Shown: piece by piece, positions 49,044 to 57,242 of the stretch
Position numbering within the stretch: the stretch's first letter is position 1
How the letters are laid out: every line of letters starts with the position of its first letter
Assembly (NCBI GenBank): GCA_016719295.1
Contig: JADKAF010000001.1
Location: 868,001-932,000, forward strand
DNA length: 64,000 nt
From: Planctomycetota bacterium
GTDB taxonomy: Bacteria > Planctomycetota > UBA1135 > JADKAF01
Reading direction: 5' to 3'
The notes under the pieces: model-generated
Databases searched by the model: none
The model's input: only the letters and a program-made list of their open reading frames with translations
Told to the model about the DNA's origin: nothing
Position numbers and translations under genes: made by a program

Positions 49044-51164
49044 TCAACCGTCGGCGAGGCCGAGGCGGACCCGCAGCCCCGCGCTCAGCGACGCGATGCC
49101 GAGCAAGGCTCCGCCGGGATCGGCGATCACCCATTGGCCGAACGAATCGGCGCCGACGAGCAGCGGCTCGTAGGGGATCGGAGCGGTCAGCGACGCCGTG
49201 CCGAGAGGAGAGGTGATCTGCAGCGCCGCGACGAAGAGCCCTAGGTCGAAGTAGAGGCTGCAGCCGCCGCCGATGGGGACATCCCACGGGGCGAACGCGA
49301 CGTAGAGCTCGCAGAGCGCCACCGCCGGAGCATTGGCGAGCGTGAAGGTGAAGCTCCCGCCGAGTTCCGCGGAGCCGCTGGCGCCGATGATCGGCGTCCC
49401 CGGCGTCCCGGGGCAGGCCGTGCCGTACACGTCCGCGCGCGGCGCCTCGCCGGCGTAGCGAATCATCAGCTCGTCGGCAGCGAGGTTCGCGAAGATCAGG
49501 TCCTCGAAGCCATCGCCCTGGAAGTCGCCCACGGCGAACAGCGTCGTCGCCGGCGTCGCGTCGAAGCTCTTCTGCGCGGCGAAGCTCGCGCCATCGAAGT
49601 CGGTGAGCACGCGCAGCGGCTGCTCGACGAGCTGCAGCAGGAAGAGGTCGGGCACGCGATCTCCTCCCAGGTCGCCGAAGGCGAAGTCCCACGGCAGCGC
49701 CGCGCCGAGCCCGAGCGGGGAGAACGCGCCGAGCCCGCCGCCGATCTGACCGGCGGCGAAGTAGAGGTCGCGCGGCCCGAGCACGCTGGCGCCCGAGATC
49801 GCGAGCGCATCGTTCCGCGTGTCGCCATCGAAGTCGTCGATGGCCACGGCGCTCGGGAACGCGACGCCGGGGAGCGCGGAGCGCGAGGGGATGGGGAGAT
49901 TGCGATAGAGCCAGAGGCCCTGCGGCTGGAAGGCCGAGCCCAAGTCCGCGACCAGCAGGTCCGGCCGGGCGTCGCCATCGACGTCGCCGGCGGCGAGCGC
50001 CTCGGGCGTGCCGAGCGCGCCGGGCCAGGCGATGGGGGTGAAGACGCCAGCGCCGTCGTTCCGCAGCACCCAGAGCGCGCCGTCGAAGAGCGGGCCGTTC
50101 CGCGTCGCGACGGCGAGATCGAGATCGCTGTCGGCGTCGTACGCGAAGGGCAGCACGCGCGCGGCCATCGGGAACGGCAGCGTGAGCGGTGGCGCCAAGG
50201 CCCCGAGTCCGTCGCCCAAGAGCACGTGCACCGCCGCGCCCTCCTCGACGGCGACGACATCGTCGAAGCCGTCGCCATCGATGTCCGCGCTCGCGAGATC
50301 GCTGACGCGCCCGAGCCCGCTCACGCGGTTCAGCAGCGCGAAGCTCGAGCCACCGAGGCTCTCCTGTACGTCGAGCTCACCGGTCGCGGCGAAGGCCGCG
50401 ACGATCTCGCGCAGCGCGTCGCCGTCCAGGTCGGTGGCGATCACGGCGGAGAGACCGCGTCCCGCGGTGCTCGGCAAGCTCGCCGAGGGGAAGAAGCGCG
50501 GCTTCGTGCGGCCCAGGAAGCGCGCGCTCGAAGGCGCCACCAGGCTGCGCCCCGAGCCGGCCGGAGTCGGCGCGAAGCTGTACCCAGCGCCCGCCGAGAG
50601 CAGCGTGTCGTAGCCTCCGCCCCCCGGCGCATCGACGCGGAGATGCACTTCGTAGGCCTCGGTCCAAGGATCCAGGCCGAGCGCCGCGAAGGGAATGCGC
50701 GCCTCGAAGCTCTCGCTCGTCGTCGGCGTCACGACGCCGCCGCGCAGCATCGCGGTGCCCGCGGGCCACGGCGTGCCGATGCCGGGCCAGCTCCCCGAGA
50801 GGTTGTCGTGGAGCTGCGCCAGGAATCGCGGCGGCGTAGTTCCGTGGAGCTCCAGGTAGAGCGTGCCGAAGGGGCCGTCGACGGCGCCGTTCACAGGGTA
50901 GCTCTGCAGCGCGACGTAGAGCTGGCTTTGATCGTGCCCGATCCAAGCGCGGAGGCCCAAGCGCTGCCAACCGGTCGAGAGAGGCGGTCGCGGCCCCGTC
51001 TCGAAGAGCCGAGGATTCGAGCGCCATTCGAACGGCGCGAGCGAGCCATCGATGATCGGCGGCCCTTCCTGCGCTGCCGCAGGCGTATTCGCGCCGAAAG
51101 CGCAGGCCACGGTGACGAGGAGGAGCAAATCGCACCGGAGGTGCGCGATAAGACCGATACGCAT
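49044..51164 (-). CDS. Secreted FG-GAP protein with N-terminal beta domain
   Basis: The protein has 706 residues from the minus-strand ATG 51164, with a signal peptide ending near TPAAAQ. Residues about 35-190 look like a CBM9-like carbohydrate- or ligand-binding sandwich (PPIIDGSLAPFEWRSNPRLF, then LYVALQSYPVNG). FG-GAP repeats follow from about 235 (DLDGDALREIVAA, DIDGDGFDDVVAV). The last 127 residues from Y580 (YGTACPGTPGTPIIGASG) form the module shared with the gene at 46090. It lies 119 nt upstream of that gene on the same strand, so the pair may be co-expressed. Confidence 0.88.
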   Translation of the reverse strand: MRIGLIAHLRCDLLLLVTVACAFGANTPAAAQEGPPIIDGSLAPFEWRSNPRLFETGPRPPLSTGWQRLGLRAWIGHDQSQLYVALQSYPVNGAVDGPFGTLYLELHGTTPPRFLAQLHDNLSGSWPGIGTPWPAGTAMLRGGVVTPTTSESFEARIPFAALGLDPWTEAYEVHLRVDAPGGGGYDTLLSAGAGYSFAPTPAGSGRSLVAPSSARFLGRTKPRFFPSASLPSTAGRGLSAVIATDLDGDALREIVAAFAATGELDVQESLGGSSFALLNRVSGLGRVSDLASADIDGDGFDDVVAVEEGAAVHVLLGDGLGALAPPLTLPFPMAARVLPFAYDADSDLDLAVATRNGPLFDGALWVLRNDGAGVFTPIAWPGALGTPEALAAGDVDGDARPDLLVADLGSAFQPQGLWLYRNLPIPSRSALPGVAFPSAVAIDDFDGDTRNDALAISGASVLGPRDLYFAAGQIGGGLGAFSPLGLGAALPWDFAFGDLGGDRVPDLFLLQLVEQPLRVLTDFDGASFAAQKSFDATPATTLFAVGDFQGDGFEDLIFANLAADELMIRYAGEAPRADVYGTACPGTPGTPIIGASGSAELGGSFTFTLANAPAVALCELYVAFAPWDVPIGGGCSLYFDLGLFVAALQITSPLGTASLTAPIPYEPLLVGADSFGQWVIADPGGALLGIASLSAGLRVRLGLADG

Positions 51165-51401
51165 GGGCGGGACGGGAGGTGCCGCGCGCTCCGCGGACGG
51201 GTGCGCGCAGCGTATCGAGGACGGATGGCGACGCGCGCTGTTCTCGCGCGGCGAGGGGCCTCCGCCGAGGCGGCGGCGCCAACGCGAGGTCGAACCTATG
51301 CGTGCGCCTCGATTCGCACAATGCACATTCTTGATGAGGAGCCTACGCACTTCGGGGAGCCGGCCGGCTCCACGGCGATGGACGCGAGCCGCCGAGGCAC
51401 C

Positions 51402-51407
51402 TACATT
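51402..51407 (+). promoter_or_regulatory. -10 box of a probable leaderless promoter
   Basis: TACATT lies 6 nt before the radical-SAM ATG at 51414 in the 249-nt divergent spacer (51165-51413). No Shine-Dalgarno precedes that ATG. Confidence 0.5.
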
Positions 51408-51413
51408 CCCGCC

Positions 51414-52625
51414 ATGCAGCCTGTCGGCATCGGACCCTTGCGCGCGCTCCTGCGGAGCTCGCGGCAAGCGCTCGCCTCGGCGCTCGGGGCGGCCTCGCCG
51501 CGGCTGGCCAGCGCCTGGCGGGCGCGGCGCGAGCGGGAGGCGCGGCGGCGCGAGCTGGTGCGCTTCGGCGCCGCCTACGCGCAGGCGCGGGAGGGCGGCG
51601 GCCTGCGCCCCGACATCGCTCCGCGCGCCGTGCACCACGAGCTCACCTCGCGCTGCAATCTCTCCTGCGGCATGTGCTATCAGGCCGATTGGCGCGCGGC
51701 TTCCCCGCGCCTCGAGCTGGATGTCGAAGCGCTGCGCGAGATCCACGCGCGCCTCGCGCCGCGTCGCGCGGTGCTGGTGGGGTCGGAGGTCATGCTGCAC
51801 CCGCGCTTCTTCGAGATCGCGGAGGAACTCGCCCGAGACGGCTGCGAGCTGCACCTGCTCACGAATGGCACGCTGATCGACGAGGCGCGCGCCCCCCGAC
51901 TGCTCGCGCTGCGGGCCTTGCGCGCGGTGATCCTGTCGATCGACGGTCCGCGAGAGGTGCACGACACCATCCGCGGCGGCAAGGCGGCGTTCGATCGGGC
52001 GATCCGGGGGATCGATCTGCTGCGCGGAAGGGTCGAGCTGGCGCTGCATTGCGTTCTGCAGCAGGCGAACCTCGCGTCCGCGCACGAGGTGCTCGACATC
52101 GCGCACGCGCATGGCGTTCGCTCGGTGCACTACGGCTTCCTCTACGCGTACACCGCCGCGGAGATCGAGGCGACCCACGCGCTGCTCGAGCGCGAGCTCG
52201 GCTGGAAGCGCGACGAGGTCGAGCTGGCCATCGCGACCGGCGACGGCTTGGGCTTCGGCGCCGACGAGCTACGCGCGTGCATCGAGCGCATCGAAGCGCG
52301 CGCGAGAGAGCTCGGTCTGCAAGCATCCTTCACGCCGCCGGAGTTCCGCGAGCATCTCGAGGCCTACGTCGAGGGCACGCTGCACGTCGGGCGGCGCCTG
52401 GCCTGCCGCGATCTCCTCGAGCCCGACGATCTGCGCATCGACCCCCGGGGCAAGCTCGTGCCCTGCGCGGTGATCAAGAAGGACCTGGGCGATGCCCGGA
52501 GCTGCGACCCCGCAGAGCTCGCGAACAGCTCCGAGCGCCGCGCGTTCGCCAAGCTCGTTCACGAGCAGAACCTCTTGCCGATCTGTCGCCGCTGCTGCCG
52601 AGCGACGGTCTTGCCGGAAGGCTGA
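51414..52625 (+). CDS. Radical SAM protein with a SPASM-like C-terminus
   Basis: The protein has 403 residues. The cluster motif is SRCNLSCGMCYQADW with cysteines 81, 85 and 88. The TIM-barrel strands include LHLLTNGTLIDE and AVILSIDGPREVHD. The C-terminus has LVPCAVIK and then LLPICRRCCRA, a reduced SPASM or twitch-like set of extra iron-sulfur ligands. An earlier in-frame start is an artefact. It heads an operon of glycan genes, so it may modify a glycan component or a small peptide; the target is unknown. Confidence 0.88.
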   Translation: MQPVGIGPLRALLRSSRQALASALGAASPRLASAWRARREREARRRELVRFGAAYAQAREGGGLRPDIAPRAVHHELTSRCNLSCGMCYQADWRAASPRLELDVEALREIHARLAPRRAVLVGSEVMLHPRFFEIAEELARDGCELHLLTNGTLIDEARAPRLLALRALRAVILSIDGPREVHDTIRGGKAAFDRAIRGIDLLRGRVELALHCVLQQANLASAHEVLDIAHAHGVRSVHYGFLYAYTAAEIEATHALLERELGWKRDEVELAIATGDGLGFGADELRACIERIEARARELGLQASFTPPEFREHLEAYVEGTLHVGRRLACRDLLEPDDLRIDPRGKLVPCAVIKKDLGDARSCDPAELANSSERRAFAKLVHEQNLLPICRRCCRATVLPEG

Positions 52626-52660
52626 GAGGCTGGACGAGAACCGATGCTGCTGCTTCTTCG

Positions 52661-53908
52661 ATGTCTTCTGGCTCCGCGTCGAAGCGCGTCGTCGCCCGTT
52701 CGCGATCCCCGCTCGCTCGTGCTCTGAGAGCGCCCGCCGTGCCGACGCTCCTCGTGCTCACCGACTCGCTGGCGCCGACCGACGGCGTGGGGCAGCTCGC
52801 GCGCGGCTATCTGCGCGCGTGGCGCGAGCTCGCGCCCGCGCTCTCGATCGACGTGCGCCTCGCGCGCGACGCCGCACCCGAGGACGGCGCGCTCGGCGCC
52901 GGCGTCTCGATCCGCCGCGATCTCCCGCGCGTCGCGTGGAGCGGCGAGCGCGGGCTGCTCGCGCGCTGGTTCGGAGGTGCCGCGGGCGCACGCCTGCGGC
53001 CCTTCGCCTTCGAGGCGCCGCGCGCGATCTTGAGCTGGAAGGAGCATCCGATGACGGGGATCGCCATGCGCTGGGCGCGGCAGCTTCGCGTGCCTTGCGC
53101 GTCGTTCGCTCACGGCACCTACGCCCGGCGTGCTCTCGAGGAGGGACGAACCCGCCGCGCGGCGCTGGAGGAGCACGCCGCCGCGCGCGCTTGCTTCGCC
53201 GTGAGCCAGCTCGTTGCAGAGAAGCTCCGCGCCGTGGCCGAGGTCCCGCATCTCGAGGTCCTGCCGAATGGAATCGACCTCGCCCTCTTCGGCGCATCGG
53301 AGCGCGGGGCGGCGCCTCCGCCCTGCGGCACCGCGCCCTTCGTGCTCACGATCGCTCCGGCGAAGGAGCGGAAGGGCCTCGAGCTGGCGCTCCGGGCCTG
53401 GCGGCGCTTCGCGCGCGTCGAGCCGGCGTGGCATTGGGTCGTCGTCGGCGCGGCGTTCGGCGCCGAGCCGTACGGCCGAGCGCTCGCGGAGGCTCTGGCC
53501 GAGCTGCCGCGCGTCCATCGCGTGGAGCGCATCGAGGAAGCGACGAAGCGCGCGTGGCTGCGCCGTGCGCGCCTGCATCTCTTCACGCCGGTCGAGGCGG
53601 CCGACGGCGCCTTCGAGGGCTTCGGCCTCGCCTATCTCGAGGCCGCGGCGTGCGGAACCGCTTCGATCGGCACCACGAGCTGCGGTGCCGCGCGGCACCT
53701 CTCCTCCGAGCTCGTCAGCTTCTGCGCGCCGGACGAGGACGCCATCGCCGCCGAGCTGCAGCGTCTGGCGCTGCGCGCTCCGGCGGAGAGAGCGCGCGCT
53801 AGCGCGCGCGCCTCGCGGGCGGTCCTCGCGCACGATCTGCGCGTCGGCGCCGCTCGGGTCCTGAACGTCCTCGGACTCCTGCCTGCCGCCGAGGTCCCGC
53901 GTCGATGA
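52661..53908 (+). CDS. GT4-type glycosyltransferase
   Basis: The protein has 415 residues from ATG 52661; a GTG at 52739 preceded by GAGAG is an equally good start and would give 389. The N-terminal domain has LVLTDSLAPTDGVGQLARGY. The C-terminal domain has VLTIAPAKERKGLELALRA and the donor site FEGFGLAYLEAAACGT with the EX7E pair. Its stop overlaps the next gene's ATG by 4 nt. Cytoplasmic; specificity unknown. Confidence 0.88.
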   Translation: MSSGSASKRVVARSRSPLARALRAPAVPTLLVLTDSLAPTDGVGQLARGYLRAWRELAPALSIDVRLARDAAPEDGALGAGVSIRRDLPRVAWSGERGLLARWFGGAAGARLRPFAFEAPRAILSWKEHPMTGIAMRWARQLRVPCASFAHGTYARRALEEGRTRRAALEEHAAARACFAVSQLVAEKLRAVAEVPHLEVLPNGIDLALFGASERGAAPPPCGTAPFVLTIAPAKERKGLELALRAWRRFARVEPAWHWVVVGAAFGAEPYGRALAEALAELPRVHRVERIEEATKRAWLRRARLHLFTPVEAADGAFEGFGLAYLEAAACGTASIGTTSCGAARHLSSELVSFCAPDEDAIAAELQRLALRAPAERARASARASRAVLAHDLRVGAARVLNVLGLLPAAEVPRR

Positions 53909-55152
53909 AGCTCCGCGAGCTGCTGCGCCGCGCGCGTCCTTGGCACGCCGTGCTCGCGGCGCAGCTCGTGATGCAACTGGCCTCGATCGCGATGCTCGCG
54001 CGCTGGCTCGGGCTCGCCGGATACGACGCGTGGCTCGCGGGTCAGGTGCAATGCGCCTTGCTGCTGCTGCTCTTCTCGCCGGGGCTCGAGCCGTGGCTCG
54101 TGCGGCGCCTCGCGGAGGCGCGCAGCGAGCGCGAGCGCCGCGCTCTCGTGGCGCGCGCCGGCGAGCTCCTCTGCGTCAGCCACGCGTTGATCCTCCTGCT
54201 CGCGCTGCTCGGCGGCAGCTTCGATCTCTGGTCCGGGAGCGGGCTCGTGGTCGTGCTGGCCGCGGCGAGCTCGGTCGATCTCGCGCGGCGGCTCCTCGTC
54301 GCCGTGCGCCAAGGTGGTGCCGAGCACGCGCGCGCGGCGCGCCTCGAGCTCGCCGGCGATCTCGCGCGCATCAGCGGGGCTCTCGGCGGCGCGTGGCTCA
54401 CGAGCTCCGCGCTCGGCGCGGCTCTCGGCGCGCTCGTCGGGACCGCGCTCTGCGCGCAGCTCTGCGTGCCGCAGCTGGCGCGCGCGGGGTTCCCTCTGCC
54501 GTGGAGCCCGGCCGCGCGAGCGGCTCGAAGCGCCGGGCCGCCACTCGGCCGCGTGCTGCGCGACGCGCTGGCGCTCGCGTGCTCCAAGCACGCGACCGCG
54601 ATCGGTCGCGAAGTCCTGCCGGCGCTGCTCCTCGCGCACGCGGGCCGCCCCGGAGAGCTCGCGCTCTTCCGGGCCTGCGCGCGCTGGGTCGAGCTGCCCG
54701 TGCGCTTCCTGGGTGGGGTCGGCCGCGTGCTGATCGGCGCGCGCGCGGAGCGCTCCGCCGCCGAGCTGCGCGCGGCGCTCGCTCCGCTGGGCTGGCGCCT
54801 CGCGCTGCTCTTCGGAGGTGCGGCGCTGCTCTGCGCGTTCACCGCGCCGTGGGTCGTGGGCTGGCTCCTGGGACGCGAGGCGGAGGGCGCTCTGGGGGTC
54901 GGGCTCTGGCTCGCGCTCGGCGTGGCTTGCCTCGGCTTCGGCGCGGGGCTCGATCCGCTGGCGCTCGCGCAGCGAGCGCTGCGCGAGCAAGCGCTGGTCA
55001 ATGTGGCCTGGCTCGCGCTGGCGGCGCTCCTCGGGGCGCTCACCATCGCCGGCGGAGGAGCGCTGGCGGCGGCCGCGACGACGGCGTTCTTCGCCGCCGG
55101 AGTCCTGGCGCATCGCTACGGCTGGGCACTGCCGCGTCGTGGGAAGGAGTGA
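53905..55152 (+). CDS. Wzx-like oligosaccharide flippase
   Basis: The protein has 415 residues and about twelve predicted hydrophobic helices. It starts MKLRELLRRARPWHAVLAAQL, then LASIAMLARWLGLAGYDAWL, a typical Polysacc_synt/Wzx first-helix pair. It should flip the lipid-linked repeat unit across the cytoplasmic membrane. The context (glycosyltransferase on one side, methyltransferase and glycosyltransferase on the other) supports this. Sequence conservation in this family is low, so the call rests on topology and context. Confidence 0.8.
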   Translation: MKLRELLRRARPWHAVLAAQLVMQLASIAMLARWLGLAGYDAWLAGQVQCALLLLLFSPGLEPWLVRRLAEARSERERRALVARAGELLCVSHALILLLALLGGSFDLWSGSGLVVVLAAASSVDLARRLLVAVRQGGAEHARAARLELAGDLARISGALGGAWLTSSALGAALGALVGTALCAQLCVPQLARAGFPLPWSPAARAARSAGPPLGRVLRDALALACSKHATAIGREVLPALLLAHAGRPGELALFRACARWVELPVRFLGGVGRVLIGARAERSAAELRAALAPLGWRLALLFGGAALLCAFTAPWVVGWLLGREAEGALGVGLWLALGVACLGFGAGLDPLALAQRALREQALVNVAWLALAALLGALTIAGGGALAAAATTAFFAAGVLAHRYGWALPRRGKE

Positions 55153-55238
55153 GCCGCGGTGCGCTCCGCGCGCACCGCGATTGCGTCCGCCCGCGGGTCG
55201 AGCGATCCTGCCGCGCGGCTTCTCGAACGACTTCCACC

Positions 55239-56000
55239 ATGCCCATCGAGCTCGCAGGTGCGCGCCGCTTCGGCGCCGATGACTACGGCGCGAGCTTCGT
55301 GGCCGGACAGCGCGCGCGCTACGAGCGCGGGCTCTACGAGAGCCGCGTGCGCTGGACGCAGCGTTATCTCGCGGGGCTCGCCTTGGAGCGACGGCGCTGG
55401 CTGGACGCCGGTGTCGGCATCGGCGTCTTCACGCGCGAGCTCGCGCAGCGCGGGGCGGAGGTGATCGGCATCGACTTCGCGCCCGCGGTGCTCTCGGCAG
55501 CGCGCGCCGCGGTTCCTTCCGCTGCTTTGCTGCGTGCCGAGCTCGCGCATCTCCCGCTGCGCACCGCGAGCTGCGACGGCGCCTTGGCGCTCGACGTGCT
55601 CGAGCACCTGATGGAGCCGCGGCTCCTCCTCGCCGAGCTCGAGCGCGTGCTGCGCCCGGGAGCGCCCCTGCTCCTCAGCACCGACAATGCGCGCACGCCT
55701 TCGCGCTGGAGAGGTCTGCGGCGCGTGCTGCACGCGGTGCGCCGGCGAGGAGCGCGGCAGCGCGAGCTCGAGCGCGTGCGCCGGGAGTTCCCTGCACCGT
55801 CGAACCACGTGCGGCTCTACGCGCCGAGCGAGGTGCTGCAGCTCCTCGCCGACGCGGGTTTCCGCGTGCGCCGTTGGGACAGCTTCCCACGGCAGGCGAG
55901 CGCGTGGGTCGCTCGGGCGCTCGAGTCGCCGCTCGCGACGGCGCTGCTGCGCGGCTGGCGCGGCGGCGAGCTCCTCGTGCTGGCCGAGCGCGGCTCGTGA
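55239..56000 (+). CDS. Class I SAM-dependent methyltransferase
   Basis: The protein has 253 residues from ATG 55239. Motif I reads RRWLDAGVGIGVFTREL, with Val in place of the usual second Cys-like position. DGALALDVLEHLMEP is the motif II/III region. The end reads VRRWDSFPRQAS and is typical of glycan methyltransferases. It follows the flippase with an 86-nt gap and overlaps the next glycosyltransferase by 4 nt. Confidence 0.86.
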   Translation: MPIELAGARRFGADDYGASFVAGQRARYERGLYESRVRWTQRYLAGLALERRRWLDAGVGIGVFTRELAQRGAEVIGIDFAPAVLSAARAAVPSAALLRAELAHLPLRTASCDGALALDVLEHLMEPRLLLAELERVLRPGAPLLLSTDNARTPSRWRGLRRVLHAVRRRGARQRELERVRREFPAPSNHVRLYAPSEVLQLLADAGFRVRRWDSFPRQASAWVARALESPLATALLRGWRGGELLVLAERGS

Positions 56001-57232
56001 GGATCCTCTTCCTCTCCGATCTCTGGGATCCGGCGCGCGGCTCGTTGGTGCGGCAGATCCACGCGCGCGCACGACAGCTGCGAGCTCGCGGCCATGCCAC
56101 CCGGCTCTTCGCGACGCGTTCGGATGGAGGAGAAGCCGACGAGCTCTCGATCGACGGCCTCGAGGTCGCGCGCGTCCCTTCGCGCGTGCCCCCGCGCTGG
56201 CGCGCGTGGGTCGGGCTCTGGAACCCGCCGGTCGTTCGCGCCTTGCGGGCCGAGCTCGAGCGCTGGAGACCCGATGTCGTGCACGCCGAGCTCATCCACT
56301 CGCAGATCTCGTATCGCGCGCTGCGCGTCGCGGCCGCGAGCCGTGCGCGGGTCGTCTTCAGCGCGCACGACGCGATGAGCTTCTGCTATCAGAAGATGAC
56401 CTGCTTCCACGGCGGGGAGGCCGCAGGTGGTCGCGGCGCGGATCTGCGCGCGCGGTGGACCAAGTGCGCGCCGTGCCAAGGGCTGCGTTTCCTGCCCGGG
56501 CGCAACGCCGCGATCCGTCGTGCGCTCCGCTCCGCGCAGCGCATCACCGCGGTGAGCGAGGCGCTCGCCGCGCGGCTCCGCGATCACGGGATCCGCTGCG
56601 ACGAGGTGGTCCCCAACGCATGCCTTCCGCCACCGCGCGCTCCGAGCGCGGAGCGTCTGCGCGCGGCGCGCGCGCGTTGGGGCCTCGGCGACGCGCGGGT
56701 CGTGCTCTTCGCGGGGCGCGTGCAGGAGCAGAAGGGGATCCTGGCGCTGCTGCGCGCGTTCGAGCCCCTCGCACGCGCACACGACGACGTGCTGCTGCTC
56801 GTCGCGGGACCGCGCGACGCGTGGCTCGCGCACGCGCAGGCGCTCGCGCTCGAGCTCGGGCTCGAGCCGCGCATCCGCGTCGCGGGCTGGCTCGCGGAGG
56901 AAGAGCTCGAAGAGGCGTACGCGCTGAGCCGCGTCCTCTGCGTGCCCTCGACCTGCTTCGAGACCTTCGGGCTCGTGCATCTCGAAGCCATGGCCCGCGG
57001 TGTTCCCGCGATCGGCACGCGCTACGGCGGCGTGCCCGAGACGATCGGGGACGCTGGCGCGGTAGTGAATCCCTTCGATCGCGACGCCTTGCTCTCCGCG
57101 CTCGAAGAGCTCCTCTTCGACGACGAACGTCACGCGCGCGCGCGCGCCGCGGGGCTCGAGCGCGCCCGCGCGAGCTTCGATGCCGAAGCGTTGCTCGAGC
57201 GCTGGCTGACGATCTACGGCGAGCGCGGCTGA
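55997..57232 (+). CDS. GT4-type glycosyltransferase with internal cysteine cluster
   Basis: The protein has 411 residues from GTG 55997, which overlaps the preceding stop. The N-terminal domain begins VRILFLSDLWDPARGSLVRQ. The block HDAMSFCYQKMTCFHGG, then TKCAPCQGLRFLPGR, holds four cysteines, as in a GT4 subgroup thought to bind a metal there. The donor site is TCFETFGLVHLEAMARG. It ends 10 nt before the convergent protease gene; this short gap has no terminator. Confidence 0.9.
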   Translation: MRILFLSDLWDPARGSLVRQIHARARQLRARGHATRLFATRSDGGEADELSIDGLEVARVPSRVPPRWRAWVGLWNPPVVRALRAELERWRPDVVHAELIHSQISYRALRVAAASRARVVFSAHDAMSFCYQKMTCFHGGEAAGGRGADLRARWTKCAPCQGLRFLPGRNAAIRRALRSAQRITAVSEALAARLRDHGIRCDEVVPNACLPPPRAPSAERLRAARARWGLGDARVVLFAGRVQEQKGILALLRAFEPLARAHDDVLLLVAGPRDAWLAHAQALALELGLEPRIRVAGWLAEEELEEAYALSRVLCVPSTCFETFGLVHLEAMARGVPAIGTRYGGVPETIGDAGAVVNPFDRDALLSALEELLFDDERHARARAAGLERARASFDAEALLERWLTIYGERG

Positions 57233-57242
57233 GGCCTCGCGC

